64,000 nucleotides of DNA, from positions 62,001 to 126,000 of the forward strand of contig NZ_JAJMPA010000002.1 of assembly GCF_020991475.1 (NCBI RefSeq), written 5' to 3'. The notes under the pieces are model-generated. The model made no database searches. It was not told the DNA's origin and saw only the letters and a program-made list of their open reading frames with translations. The position numbers and the translations under genes are program-made. This document shows, one piece after another, positions 8,122-17,418 of the stretch; the first letter of the stretch is position 1; every line of letters starts with the position of its first letter. The stretch is from Pedobacter sp. MC2016-14. Its GTDB lineage: Bacteria; Bacteroidota; Bacteroidia; Sphingobacteriales; Sphingobacteriaceae.

Positions 8122-9321
8122 ATGGCAGGGGATTTCTTTAAAACCAGGTATAACACTTCTAAAGGGAAGTTTTATGAGGATAACCGTTTCATATTTTTAA
8201 TATGGATATGTGTTACTTTAATTTTTGTTGTTGATTCCTGGATCACCAACAGGCTTAACAATTACCTTATTTTTGAAAACACCTTCAGAAACCTTTTGCA
8301 TCAGCAATCTTTTTATGCTGCTTATCCGCAATATCATGAAGATGTAAACCACTATGGACCGGTGTTTAGCCTAATTGTGGCTCCTTTTGCAGCACTACCC
8401 AATTGGATTGGCTTACTTTTATGGAACCTGTTCAACTGTGTTTTTCTTTTCAAAGCAGTGCAAACCTTGCCAGTTAGTGATAAAGAAAAAATGATTTTCG
8501 GTTATATCGCACTTCCATGTTTAATTGAATCTATGTTAAACCAGCAGTTTAATGCTGCCGCCGGGGCTTTAATCATTTTAAACTACACCCAGCTTAATAA
8601 ATCAAGAGGATTTTTCTCTTCTATGTTTATGATGGTGGGGATTTTTGTAAAGCTTTACGGAATTATAGGCCTTACTTTTTTCCTGTTATCAAAATATAGA
8701 ACCCGTTACGTTTTGTATTCTATAGGTTGGGGCCTGGTATTTTTTGCATTGCCTATACTATTCTCATCTCCTCAATTTGTGCTGCATTCTTATGTAGAAT
8801 GGTTTAGCGCTTTAATAGAAAAAAATGCCATCAATGTATCTGGCGAAGGGATAGATATGTCTATTATGGGCTTTTTCAGGGCACTTTTTCAAGTGCCTTA
8901 TTTAAGTAATGGCATACTCATAGGCCTAGGTGCTTTGCTTTTTATTATTCCTTTAGCCAATGTTAGGCATTACGGTAAAAAGAAATACCAATTGCTAATC
9001 CTTTCTTCTACCTTACTTTTTCCAATATTGTTTAGCACAGGTGCGGAAGACTGTACGTTCATTATTTCTATAGCAGGGGTAGGCATCTGGTACATTCTGG
9101 AAAAAAATAAACTCCTAAAAAATGTATTGCTACCGGTACTTCTTGTTGTAGCCTGCGATTTTCCAATGTTGATTTTTCCGGCATTTGCCAAGAGTCACCC
9201 CATACTTTTATCTATGCTCAGCTTTCCTTATTTCCTGGTTTGGATTAGGGTTTTGTATAAAGCATTCAGGTACGAGGCTGTTTTTCAGGAATCCAGAAGG
9301 TGGTCTGTAGCGGCAGCATAA
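8122..9321 (+). CDS. Multi-pass membrane protein, GT87/DUF2029-like glycosyltransferase
   Basis: 399 residues from the ATG at 8122 (MAGDFFKTRY); a TTG eight codons upstream is less likely. About nine hydrophobic helices are separated by short loops. The first extracytoplasmic loop (YAAYPQYHEDVNHYGPVFSLIVAPF) and the later KLYGIIGL segment resemble polyprenyl-phosphate-mannose-type glycosyltransferases of the GT87 (DUF2029) family, in which an early acidic residue acts in catalysis. Substrate is not predictable. The gene stands alone before valS. Confidence 0.7.
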   Translation: MAGDFFKTRYNTSKGKFYEDNRFIFLIWICVTLIFVVDSWITNRLNNYLIFENTFRNLLHQQSFYAAYPQYHEDVNHYGPVFSLIVAPFAALPNWIGLLLWNLFNCVFLFKAVQTLPVSDKEKMIFGYIALPCLIESMLNQQFNAAAGALIILNYTQLNKSRGFFSSMFMMVGIFVKLYGIIGLTFFLLSKYRTRYVLYSIGWGLVFFALPILFSSPQFVLHSYVEWFSALIEKNAINVSGEGIDMSIMGFFRALFQVPYLSNGILIGLGALLFIIPLANVRHYGKKKYQLLILSSTLLFPILFSTGAEDCTFIISIAGVGIWYILEKNKLLKNVLLPVLLVVACDFPMLIFPAFAKSHPILLSMLSFPYFLVWIRVLYKAFRYEAVFQESRRWSVAAA

Positions 9322-9359
9322 CAGGGCATGAAATTTTACGAATCATTGGATTAAAAAGC

Positions 9360-9367
9360 TATTTTTG
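9360..9367 (+). promoter_or_regulatory. -7 element of the valS promoter
   Basis: TATTTTTG matches TAnnTTTG and lies 27 nt before the chosen valS start. I could not find a well-spaced -33 TTG, so the assignment is tentative. Confidence 0.4.
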
Positions 9368-9394
9368 CATTTTACAAGATATTCGTCTATTATA

Positions 9395-12073
9395 ATGAGC
9401 ATTTCTACTAAATACGACCCAGCATCAACCGAAGATAAATGGTACAGCTACTGGCTGGACAAAAAATTCTTTCATTCTGAGCCTGACGAGCGTGAGCCCT
9501 ATACCATAGTGATTCCACCACCAAATGTTACGGGTGTGTTGCATATGGGGCACATGTTAAACAATACCATTCAGGATGTATTGATACGCCGCGCACGTAT
9601 GCAGGGAAAAAATGCCTGCTGGGTTCCGGGCACTGATCACGCTTCTATTGCTACCGAAGCAAAGGTGGTGGCTATGCTTAAAGAGCGCGGAATCAGCAAA
9701 ACCGACTTGACCCGGGAAGAGTTTTTAGCTTATGCATGGGAGTGGAAAGAGAAATACGGGGGTATCATCTTAGATCAGCTTAAAAAACTTGGTGCTAGCT
9801 GCGATTGGGACCGTACGCGTTTTACCATGGAAGAAGACCTTTCTGAAGCAGTAATAGACAGCTTTATACACCTTTATAAAAAAGGAAGGATTTACCGCGG
9901 TATCCGGATGATCAATTGGGACCCCGCAGGTAAAACGGCTGTGTCTGATGAAGAAGTGATCCGTAAGGAAGTAAACCAGAAACTATATTACATTAAATAT
10001 ACCATTGCAGGTAGTACAGCTGCAGAATCGCAGTTTTTAACGATTGCCACTACCCGTCCGGAAACGATAATGGCGGATGCGGCAATTTGCGTCAATCCTA
10101 ACGACGAACGTTATGCGCATTTAAAGGGTAAGAAAGTGTATGTTCCCCTGATTAACCGGGAAATACCAGTGATACAGGATGAATATGTAACGATGGATTT
10201 TGGTACAGGTTGTTTAAAAGTAACTCCTGCTCATGATTTAAACGATTATGAACTAGGTGTTAAACATAAACTCCCGGTAATTGACATCCTGAATGATGAC
10301 GGAACTTTAAATGAACTAGCGGTAATTCTGGTTGGGGAAGACCGCTTTGCTGCGCGGAAAAAAATTGCCGTATTGCTGGATGAAGCCGGACACCTGGAAA
10401 AAGTTGAAGATTATACTTCGCAGGTTGGTTTCTCTGAACGTACCAATGCGGCTATTGAGCCTAAACTTTCTTTACAATGGTTTTGTAAGATGGATGAAAT
10501 GGCAAAGCCTGCTTTGGCAGACGTATTGAATGGTGATGTAAAACTGATTCCGGAGAAATTTATCAATACCTACCGCCACTGGATGGAAAATGTGCGCGAT
10601 TGGAATATTAGTCGCCAGTTATGGTGGGGCCAGCAAATTCCCGCATGGTATGACAATGAGGGCAATTGGGTAGTGGCTAAGACGAAAGAAGAGGCACTAA
10701 CAGAATTTTTAAAACTCAAAGATATTGATGGGGTATTTACCGAGGTAGAAGCCCTTGGTTTCAAAAACCAGTTGTCTCCTTTTGTAAAACAAGATCCGGA
10801 TGTAATGGATACCTGGTTTTCTTCATGGTTATGGCCGATATCTGTATTTGATGGCTTTAAAAATCCTGATAATCCTGATATTAACTATTACTACCCGACA
10901 AATGATCTGGTAACTGCTCCTGAAATTTTGTTTTTCTGGGTAGCCCGTATGATTATGGCCGGTCATGAGTTTAGGGGGCAAAAGCCTTTTACCAATGTAT
11001 ATTTAACAGGAATTGTAAGGGATAAATTAGGCCGTAAGATGTCTAAATCTTTAGGTAATTCTCCTGATCCAATAGACCTGATTGAAAAATATGGTGCTGA
11101 TGCGGTGCGTGTAGGCATGTTGATGTCGTCGCCTGCGGGTAACGACCTCATGTTTGATGAAAGCTATTGCGAGCAGGGACGTAATTTTGCGAATAAGATT
11201 TGGAACGCTTTTAGACTGGTAAAAGGTTGGGAAGTTGACGAAACGTTGGAAAACCCAAATGCGCAAGCCATTAGCTGGTTTGAAAATCGTTTTAACAGTG
11301 CATTGGCGGAGATTGAAGCAGATTTTAAACAGTATCGCCTGTCTGAAGCGCTCATGTCTACCTACAAATTGGTGTGGGACGATTTCTGCGCCTGGTACCT
11401 GGAAATGGTTAAGCCTGCTTATCAGCAACCTATAGATGCGGCTTCGCTTAAAGCTACTGTAGCCTTTTTTGAGCGCGTATTAAAAATCCTTCATCCTTTT
11501 ATGCCCTTCTTAACAGAGGAATTATGGCATGACGAGATCTTTGGCGAACGTGGTGAAATGGATTGTATCATTGTGGCTTCATACCCTGTAGTTGCCGAAC
11601 CGGATGCTGTTTTGTTAAAAGAAGCAGAAGTAGTTAAAGGTGTGGTGGCAGAAGTTAGAAGCGTAAGGAACACCAAACAGATTCCATTGAAAGATGCCTT
11701 ACCTCTTGCGGTAAAAGTAAACTCTGAGCTGAATTACCAAAACTGGCTTAACATCATTACCAAACTGGCAAACATTGCTGAAGTTACTTTTGTGAATGAT
11801 AAAATTGCAGGTGCCGCGGCATTTATGGTGGGTACGGATGAGTTTTTTATACAGTTGAACGAAACGATAGACGTAGCAGCAGAACTGGTACGCTTAAATG
11901 CAGATTTAGTTTACCTGCAGGGTTTCCTGAAATCGGTAGATGCGAAACTGAGCAACGAACGGTTTGTACAGAATGCTAAACCTGAAATTATCCAGAACGA
12001 ACGCAACAAAAAGGCCGACGCGGAAGGTAAGATTAAAATTATTGAAGAGAGTCTTTTAATATTACAAGGCTAA
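9395..12073 (+). CDS. valS: Valyl-tRNA synthetase
   Basis: Charges tRNA-Val with valine in the cytoplasm. 892 residues from ATG at 9395 (MSISTKYDPA), which begins after the -7 element; the ATG ten codons earlier would sit on the promoter. Class I signature motifs are present: the HIGH-type HMGH in PPNVTGVLHMGHMLN and KMSKS in RKMSKSLGNSPDP. The editing domain (TTRPETIMADAA) sits between them and a C-terminal coiled-coil arm (LVRLNADLVYLQGFLKSVDAKL) closes the protein, as expected for the family. It meets the HsdR-N gene tail to tail with no gap. Confidence 0.98.
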   Translation: MSISTKYDPASTEDKWYSYWLDKKFFHSEPDEREPYTIVIPPPNVTGVLHMGHMLNNTIQDVLIRRARMQGKNACWVPGTDHASIATEAKVVAMLKERGISKTDLTREEFLAYAWEWKEKYGGIILDQLKKLGASCDWDRTRFTMEEDLSEAVIDSFIHLYKKGRIYRGIRMINWDPAGKTAVSDEEVIRKEVNQKLYYIKYTIAGSTAAESQFLTIATTRPETIMADAAICVNPNDERYAHLKGKKVYVPLINREIPVIQDEYVTMDFGTGCLKVTPAHDLNDYELGVKHKLPVIDILNDDGTLNELAVILVGEDRFAARKKIAVLLDEAGHLEKVEDYTSQVGFSERTNAAIEPKLSLQWFCKMDEMAKPALADVLNGDVKLIPEKFINTYRHWMENVRDWNISRQLWWGQQIPAWYDNEGNWVVAKTKEEALTEFLKLKDIDGVFTEVEALGFKNQLSPFVKQDPDVMDTWFSSWLWPISVFDGFKNPDNPDINYYYPTNDLVTAPEILFFWVARMIMAGHEFRGQKPFTNVYLTGIVRDKLGRKMSKSLGNSPDPIDLIEKYGADAVRVGMLMSSPAGNDLMFDESYCEQGRNFANKIWNAFRLVKGWEVDETLENPNAQAISWFENRFNSALAEIEADFKQYRLSEALMSTYKLVWDDFCAWYLEMVKPAYQQPIDAASLKATVAFFERVLKILHPFMPFLTEELWHDEIFGERGEMDCIIVASYPVVAEPDAVLLKEAEVVKGVVAEVRSVRNTKQIPLKDALPLAVKVNSELNYQNWLNIITKLANIAEVTFVNDKIAGAAAFMVGTDEFFIQLNETIDVAAELVRLNADLVYLQGFLKSVDAKLSNERFVQNAKPEIIQNERNKKADAEGKIKIIEESLLILQG

Positions 12074-12535
12074 TCATAATGCACTATACAATGGAAGTTC
12101 CTCTACAAAGAGGAATTTTTCATTGGTATGGTCTATCTGTGCATAACAATGTCTTAAACCATTAGTAACTACCAGCCAGCGTGTTTTATGTACAGAATTA
12201 TACCGGGCGGCCTGATCAAAGGTTGCCTGAGTAATCTTTATTTTTGGGGCTTTGCATTCAATGACCATAATTCTTTCTCCCTTTGCGTTAAAGATCACGA
12301 TATCGGTCCTTTTTTGGAGTTTGTTTAAACTCAGGCCACCTTCAACCTGGATAAGTGCTTTTGGAAACTTTTTTACCCTGATGAGGTATTGGATAAAGTG
12401 CTGGCGCACCCACTCTTCTGGAGTGAGTACCAGGTGCTTTTTCCTGATTTCGTCAAAGATATAGTGTTGATCTTCCTTCAGGGTAATCCTGAAAGCATGC
12501 TCTGGAAGGTTAAGAGGTGTGGGAATAAATGCCAT
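12074..12535 (-). CDS. Stand-alone HsdR N-terminal (PD-(D/E)XK nuclease-like) protein
   Basis: 153 residues corresponding only to the N-terminal domain of type I restriction R subunits. The PD-(D/E)XK core is visible as Asp in KRTDIVIF followed by the ECK triad in MVIECKAPK, with a downstream QAARY motif. No helicase domain, HsdM or HsdS gene accompanies it. Stand-alone forms like this are common in Bacteroidota and sit beside holA, as here, so a housekeeping DNA role is more likely than restriction; this is inference. It is divergent from holA with about 56 bp between the start codons. Confidence 0.82.
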   Translation of the reverse strand: MAFIPTPLNLPEHAFRITLKEDQHYIFDEIRKKHLVLTPEEWVRQHFIQYLIRVKKFPKALIQVEGGLSLNKLQKRTDIVIFNAKGERIMVIECKAPKIKITQATFDQAARYNSVHKTRWLVVTNGLRHCYAQIDHTNEKFLFVEELPLYSAL

Positions 12536-12574
12536 TTGTGCAAAAATAACCTTTAATAATTAGTTTTTAGCGGT

Positions 12575-12582
12575 TACATTTG
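12575..12582 (+). promoter_or_regulatory. -7 element of the holA promoter
   Basis: TACATTTG exactly matches TAnnTTTG, 9 nt before the holA ATG, implying a very short 5' leader. No clear -33 element is seen at the usual distance. Confidence 0.4.
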
Positions 12583-12591
12583 GATAATTAT

Positions 12592-13617
12592 ATGACTGCT
12601 TCAGATATTATAAAAGACATTAAAGCAAGGAAGTTTAAGCCTGTTTATTTATTGCATGGCGAAGAGCCCTACTACATTGATCAGATTATTCATTACATGG
12701 AAGAGCATGTTTTGAATGACATGGAAAAGGGATTTAACCAAACGGTGCTGTATGGAAAGGATGCGGATATGGCTATGATCTTGAATGCCGCAAAACGTTA
12801 TCCAATGATGTCAGACTACCAGTTGATTATTGTTAAAGAAGCCCAGGACTTAAAGTGGTCAAAAGAAGTAGAAGGCAGTAGTAAGGAGGCCGAGTTTGTG
12901 CAGAGTTATTTCGAGAACCCACTTAGTTCTACCATTCTGGTGCTCGGTTTTAAATATGCCAATTTTGACAAGCGTAAAAAAATCTTTAAGTCGATCTCTA
13001 AATCAGGATTGGTATTTCAGTCAGATCCTGTTCGGGATTATAAACTTGCCGGATGGATAGAAGATTTAGTGAAAGAGAAAGGTGCCAAAATAGCTCCTCA
13101 GGCTGCGGCCCTAATGGCAGAGTATTTGGGGACTGATCTCTCCAAAATTTCCAATGAATTGGAAAAACTGATGCTGAATGTATCCAGAGAAACCACTATA
13201 GATACAGATCATATTCAGAAAAATATAGGGATTAGTAAAGAATACAATGTGTTTGAGCTGCAAAAGGCATTGGCATCACGTAATGTGCTCAAATGCAATC
13301 AAATTGTGAACTATTTTGCAGATAACCCGAAAGCCAATCCCATGGTGATGGTAATGGCTAACCTCAATGCCTATTTTACAAAGGTCTTAAAATACCACTA
13401 TTTGCAAAATAAGCACGACGCTGCTAAGGAACTGGGTATAAATCCTTACTTTATCAAAGATTATGAAAGTGCTGCCAGGAGCTATAATTTGCCTAAAACA
13501 TTTGATATTATCAGTCTGCTTAGGGAGTACGATTTGAAGAGTAAAGGGGTAGACAGTACAGGCAATATAAGTGATGGCGAATTGCTAAAAGAACTGCTCT
13601 TTAAAATGATTCATTAA
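12592..13617 (+). CDS. holA: DNA polymerase III subunit delta
   Basis: 341 residues from ATG at 12592; an upstream TTG overlaps the -7 element and is rejected. HolA opens the beta sliding clamp within the clamp-loader complex. The N-terminus (KFKPVYLLHGEEPYYIDQIIHYME) is the family's characteristic degenerate AAA+ segment, and the C-terminal half (EYNVFELQKALASRNVLKCNQIVNYF, and a helical collar) agrees with HolA of Bacteroidota in order and length. It faces the stand-alone HsdR-N gene across a short divergent promoter region. Confidence 0.93.
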   Translation: MTASDIIKDIKARKFKPVYLLHGEEPYYIDQIIHYMEEHVLNDMEKGFNQTVLYGKDADMAMILNAAKRYPMMSDYQLIIVKEAQDLKWSKEVEGSSKEAEFVQSYFENPLSSTILVLGFKYANFDKRKKIFKSISKSGLVFQSDPVRDYKLAGWIEDLVKEKGAKIAPQAAALMAEYLGTDLSKISNELEKLMLNVSRETTIDTDHIQKNIGISKEYNVFELQKALASRNVLKCNQIVNYFADNPKANPMVMVMANLNAYFTKVLKYHYLQNKHDAAKELGINPYFIKDYESAARSYNLPKTFDIISLLREYDLKSKGVDSTGNISDGELLKELLFKMIH

Positions 13618-13645
13618 TGTAACTGTAAAGTTATGTTAATGAGTA

Positions 13646-13674
13646 TTGTTGATGCATAACTCTGTATATATTTG
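13646..13674 (+). promoter_or_regulatory. Promoter of the zinc metalloprotease gene
   Basis: TTG at 13646-13648, an 18-nt spacer and TATATTTG at 13667-13674, matching the Bacteroidota -33/-7 pattern. The start codon is 32 nt downstream. Confidence 0.55.
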
Positions 13675-13706
13675 CGCGTCATAAACTAACCGACAAATTC
13701 ATATAG

Positions 13707-16280
13707 ATGAAAGCAACCGTTTTATTCTCATTGCTGGCTCTAACTGCTGTTTCGTATGCCGAGGCACAGAATAAGCCAAAAACTCCACCACAAACCCCAC
13801 CAACCAAGACTCCGGTGGCCGTAACTGATACCACAAAAAAAGCCGGGCCTGGCCGTCCGCTAATGCCAGGAGCAAAAGCAGAACCAAAACCGTATGCTAC
13901 GGTAATTACCGACAAAGCCATTACGCGCAGGGGAATGATTACTACCCACAAATTAGAAGACAAGTTCTTTTTTGAAATTGCTGATTCTACTTTAGGCAGG
14001 GACATTCTTGTGGTAAGCAGGATTTCTAAAGCAGGTGCAGAAGTACGTTCAGCATCGGGCTATGCAGGAGACCAAATTGGTAGTAGTGTAATCCGTTTTG
14101 AAAAAGGGCCTAACAACAGGATCTTTATGCGTAAACTGTCTTTCAGGACTTACGGACCAGACAGTACTGCTTCCATGTACCGCTCATTGCAAAACTCAAA
14201 TATTCAGGCTATTGCCGCAGCCTTTAACATCGCGGCTTATACTGCAGATAAAAAAGGTAGCGTTATTGATATTACTGATTTCATCAATAGTGATAATGAT
14301 ATTTTCTATTTTTCAGGCTCTTCAAAAGGTCAATACAAAATTGGCGGTTTTCAGTCAGATAAAAGTTATGTAAACAATGTGCGTAGCTTTCCTAAAAACG
14401 TAGAAATTACCACAACCAGAACCTATACTACAGCCGGTGGAGCTACTGGTCCGGGTGCACCTATGGGCGGTGGCGGTGGTGGTGGTACTACCACTATGGA
14501 ATTGAACACGTCATTGGTAATTTTACCAAAAGTGCCAATGAAGCCACGTTATTTCGATCCTCGTGTAGGCTACTTCACTGTTGGCTATACAGATTTTGAT
14601 GCCAATCCTCAAGGTGTAAAAGAAGTACAGTTGGTGAAACGCTGGAGGTTAGAGCCTAAACCAGCAGATATGGCAAAATACAAAAGGGGAGAACTGGTAG
14701 AGCCGGTAAAACCAATTGTATTTTACATTGATCCTGCTACGCCTAAAAAATGGGTACCTTACTTAATGGCGGGTATTAATGACTGGAAAAAAGCCTTTGA
14801 GAAAGCTGGGTTTAAAAATGCGATTATTGCAAAGGTTGCCCCAACGGCTGCCCAGGATTCTACCTGGAGCCTGGATGATGCAATGCACTCTGCTATCGTT
14901 TACAAACCGTCGGAAATTGCGAATGCAAGCGGACCAAGTATATCTGATCCACGCAGTGGAGAAATCATCGAAAGTCACATCAACTGGTACCATAACGTAA
15001 TGAAACTGGTTCATGATTGGTATATGATCCAGGCTTCTGCAATTGACCCAAGAGCCCGCAAAATGGCTTTCAGTGATGAGCTGATGGGTGATTTAATTCG
15101 TTTTGTGTCTTCACATGAAGTGGGTCACACTTTAGGTCTGCGTCATAACTATGGTTCAAGTTCAACTGTTCCGGTTGAAATGCTAAGAAATAAGGCCTTT
15201 GTAGAGGCTAATGGTCATACGCCATCTATCATGGATTATGCACGTTTTAATTATGTGGCGCAACCGGAAGATCATATTTCTTCTAAAGGAATCTATCCAA
15301 GAATTGGAGATTACGATTTGTGGGCAATTGAGTGGGGCTATAAATTTATGCCTGAATACAAGACTGCCGCTGCGGAAGTACCAGCTTTAAATAAAATGAC
15401 CGTAGAAAGCGCTAAAAATAAACGTTTATGGTTCGGTACAGAAACTAATCCTGATGATCCACGCTCTCAAAATGAAGATTTGGGCGATAATGCAATGCTT
15501 GCCAGTACTTATGGGATTAAAAACCTTAAAGTAATTGTTGCCAAACTGCCTGAATGGACCAAATCTGCAAATGAAGGTTATGAAGATTTAGAAACCATGT
15601 ATGGACAATTGACTTCACAATTGGGCCGTTACATGGGACACGTTTCTAAAAATATAGGTGGGGTCACAGAAACTCCAAAAACTATAGAGCAGCCAGGAAC
15701 TGTTTATGCACGTACGCCTGCTGCTACTCAGAAAGAAGCGATGACATTTTTAGATGTTAACCTGTTTACCACGCCAACCTGGTTGTTAGATAAAACTACT
15801 CTAGATAATATAGGCAAAGACCCTATTCAGGTAGTTAATGGCTTACAGGCTCCTGTATTAAATAAATTGCTAAGTTCAAGTACTTTGGGTAAATTGATCA
15901 GTGCAGAGGCTACTGATGGTGAATCTGCTTACAAAGTAACAGACTTTTTTACGGATTTACAGGGAAGTATTTTCACTGAACTGAAAAGCAATTCAGCTAT
16001 TGATGTATACCGCAGAAACCTGCAAAAATCATATGTAGATAAACTGATTGCATTAGTTAATCCTCCTGCTGCACCAGCTGCTCCCGCTATGGGAATGCCA
16101 CAAATGGGAGGCCGCTCTGCTGGAGCTGCACCTGGTGATATTGCTTCTGTAGCTAAAGCGCAATTACGTGAGTTAGCTGCGGCTGTTAAAGCAGCGGTAC
16201 CTCAGGCCTCAGGCATGAGTAAGTATCACTTGCAGGATTTAGCCGAGCGCATTGATATGGCTTTAAATCCTAAAGGATAA
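13707..16280 (+). CDS. Secreted zinc-dependent metalloprotease (DUF5117/DUF4953 type)
   Basis: 857 residues. A signal peptide (MKATVLFSLLALTAVSYAEAQ) is followed by a Pro/Thr-rich linker, a DUF5118/DUF5117-like region and a catalytic domain. The zinc site is an extended HEVGHTLGLRH motif (His470, Glu471, His474, His480), followed by PSIMDYARF, which resembles a Met-turn. A glycine run (seven residues) interrupts the region before the catalytic domain, and a second Ala/Pro/Gly-rich linker occurs near the end. The substrate is unknown; proteins of this type are common secreted or periplasmic proteases in Bacteroidota. A strong terminator follows. Confidence 0.9.
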   Translation: MKATVLFSLLALTAVSYAEAQNKPKTPPQTPPTKTPVAVTDTTKKAGPGRPLMPGAKAEPKPYATVITDKAITRRGMITTHKLEDKFFFEIADSTLGRDILVVSRISKAGAEVRSASGYAGDQIGSSVIRFEKGPNNRIFMRKLSFRTYGPDSTASMYRSLQNSNIQAIAAAFNIAAYTADKKGSVIDITDFINSDNDIFYFSGSSKGQYKIGGFQSDKSYVNNVRSFPKNVEITTTRTYTTAGGATGPGAPMGGGGGGGTTTMELNTSLVILPKVPMKPRYFDPRVGYFTVGYTDFDANPQGVKEVQLVKRWRLEPKPADMAKYKRGELVEPVKPIVFYIDPATPKKWVPYLMAGINDWKKAFEKAGFKNAIIAKVAPTAAQDSTWSLDDAMHSAIVYKPSEIANASGPSISDPRSGEIIESHINWYHNVMKLVHDWYMIQASAIDPRARKMAFSDELMGDLIRFVSSHEVGHTLGLRHNYGSSSTVPVEMLRNKAFVEANGHTPSIMDYARFNYVAQPEDHISSKGIYPRIGDYDLWAIEWGYKFMPEYKTAAAEVPALNKMTVESAKNKRLWFGTETNPDDPRSQNEDLGDNAMLASTYGIKNLKVIVAKLPEWTKSANEGYEDLETMYGQLTSQLGRYMGHVSKNIGGVTETPKTIEQPGTVYARTPAATQKEAMTFLDVNLFTTPTWLLDKTTLDNIGKDPIQVVNGLQAPVLNKLLSSSTLGKLISAEATDGESAYKVTDFFTDLQGSIFTELKSNSAIDVYRRNLQKSYVDKLIALVNPPAAPAAPAMGMPQMGGRSAGAAPGDIASVAKAQLRELAAAVKAAVPQASGMSKYHLQDLAERIDMALNPKG

Positions 16281-16305
16281 CCGATATTAAATAACTGATA
16301 TTTAC

Positions 16306-16334
16306 AGGGCGCCGCATTTGCGGTGCCCTTTTTT
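16306..16334 (+). terminator. Rho-independent terminator after the metalloprotease gene
   Basis: Stem GGGCGCCGC / GCGGTGCCC with one G-U pair, a four-base loop ATTT, and a run of six T. It is 25 bp after the stop codon. Confidence 0.88.
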
Positions 16335-16341
16335 GTTTGCA

Positions 16342-16349
16342 TATTTTTG
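16342..16349 (+). promoter_or_regulatory. -7 element of the EVE gene promoter
   Basis: TATTTTTG matches TAnnTTTG 14 nt before the start codon. A TTTG in the loop of the preceding terminator (16317-16320), 21 nt upstream, could act as the -33 element, so terminator and promoter would overlap. Confidence 0.45.
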
Positions 16350-16363
16350 CCGAATTTTGCAGC

Positions 16364-16768
16364 ATGAACTACTTTTTGGTAAAATCAGAACCTTTTAAAT
16401 ACAGTTGGGAAAAGTTTAATGAAGATAAGCGTACGTTTTGGGATGGTGTGCGTAATTACCAGGCCAGAAATAACATTAAATTGATGCAGGAAGGTGATTT
16501 GGTGCTTTTTTACCACAGTAACGAAGGCAAATGCGTAGTGGGCGTGGCTAAAGTAGTAAAGGAATTTTATCAGGACCCTACTACCTCAGATCCAAATTGG
16601 GTTGTGGTAGATCTTGTACCTGTAGAAACATTAAAAAATCCTGTTACCCTTGAGCAAATCAAGGCAGAAGAAAGTTTAAAAGACATTTCGCTGGTGCGTC
16701 AGGGACGCTTGTCGGTAATGCAGTTAAAAGCTACAGAATTTGACAAAATCCTTGAAATGGGAAGTTAA
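16364..16768 (+). CDS. EVE domain protein
   Basis: 134 residues from ATG at 16364 (MNYFLVKSEP), essentially a single EVE domain. The family is related to PUA/YTH folds and binds modified bases in DNA or RNA. Characteristic stretches are FLVKSEPFKYSW, the FWDGVRNYQARNN segment and GDLVLFYHSNEGKCVVGVAKV. No restriction or RNA-modification partner is adjacent, so the ligand cannot be told from context. The gene has its own promoter and is short for its class only in lacking fused domains. Confidence 0.9.
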   Translation: MNYFLVKSEPFKYSWEKFNEDKRTFWDGVRNYQARNNIKLMQEGDLVLFYHSNEGKCVVGVAKVVKEFYQDPTTSDPNWVVVDLVPVETLKNPVTLEQIKAEESLKDISLVRQGRLSVMQLKATEFDKILEMGS

Positions 16769-16848
16769 ATTTTGCTTTATACTGACATTTATTAAACAAA
16801 ATTTGGTATGCGGTTGTTTATTCCTATATTAGGATAAATTATTTGCAT

Positions 16849-17418
16849 ATGAAGTTACTGGTTTGTGTAGTCATCGCCTCTCTTTTTAGTTGTGTTAGCA
16901 TTAATGCAATAGGTCAGGTTAAGCCTTACATAGCGGTAGTTAATACTGGTAGTAATACCTTTAAAGGTGTGCTTTATGATGTTACTGATCATGGAATTTC
17001 TGTAAAAGGTGATACCTCATGTGTTTTCTTTAGTGCCTGTGACATCAAAACCATTAAATTAAAAGTCATTACCGGACGTACCAAATACAAGAAATACCTT
17101 ACTTACGATCCTTATTACGAAAAGAATTACAGGACTGTTTCCAATAAAATGGTGGCTGTTCGTAAATGGGGAGAAAAAGACCACACCATTGAAGAAGAGT
17201 TGAGCTGTAGGATTTTATCAGGTTTTTTAAACTCTGCCCTTAATGGATTAGCGGCTCCTATTAATATGATGAACGGTAGTTCCATTTTTAATGTGAATTA
17301 CGATCAAAAGAATTATTCCAGAGAAATGCAGAGTTTGGCCAGCCATTCTGTGATGTTTCAAAAAAATCCAGAAACTGCCCAGGAAGTGCAGCAGCTAAAA
17401 TTTGTCTCTACAAACTAG
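16849..17418 (+). CDS. Exported protein of unknown function
   Basis: 189 residues from the ATG at 16849. The first 24 residues (MKLLVCVVIASLFSCVSINAIGQ) form a signal peptide; no lipobox cysteine sits at a clear cleavage site. The mature part is predicted mainly beta with a strand-rich start (KPYIAVVNTGSNTFKGVLYDVTDHGISV), reminiscent of small SH3-like beta-barrels, but I do not recognise the family. Its 3' end overlaps the convergent antiporter gene by 11 bp. Confidence 0.7.
   Translation: MKLLVCVVIASLFSCVSINAIGQVKPYIAVVNTGSNTFKGVLYDVTDHGISVKGDTSCVFFSACDIKTIKLKVITGRTKYKKYLTYDPYYEKNYRTVSNKMVAVRKWGEKDHTIEEELSCRILSGFLNSALNGLAAPINMMNGSSIFNVNYDQKNYSREMQSLASHSVMFQKNPETAQEVQQLKFVSTN

Noticed and set aside
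12074..12535. A type I restriction-modification system
   Set aside because: Only the HsdR N-terminal domain is present; no HsdM, HsdS or helicase in the neighbourhood.
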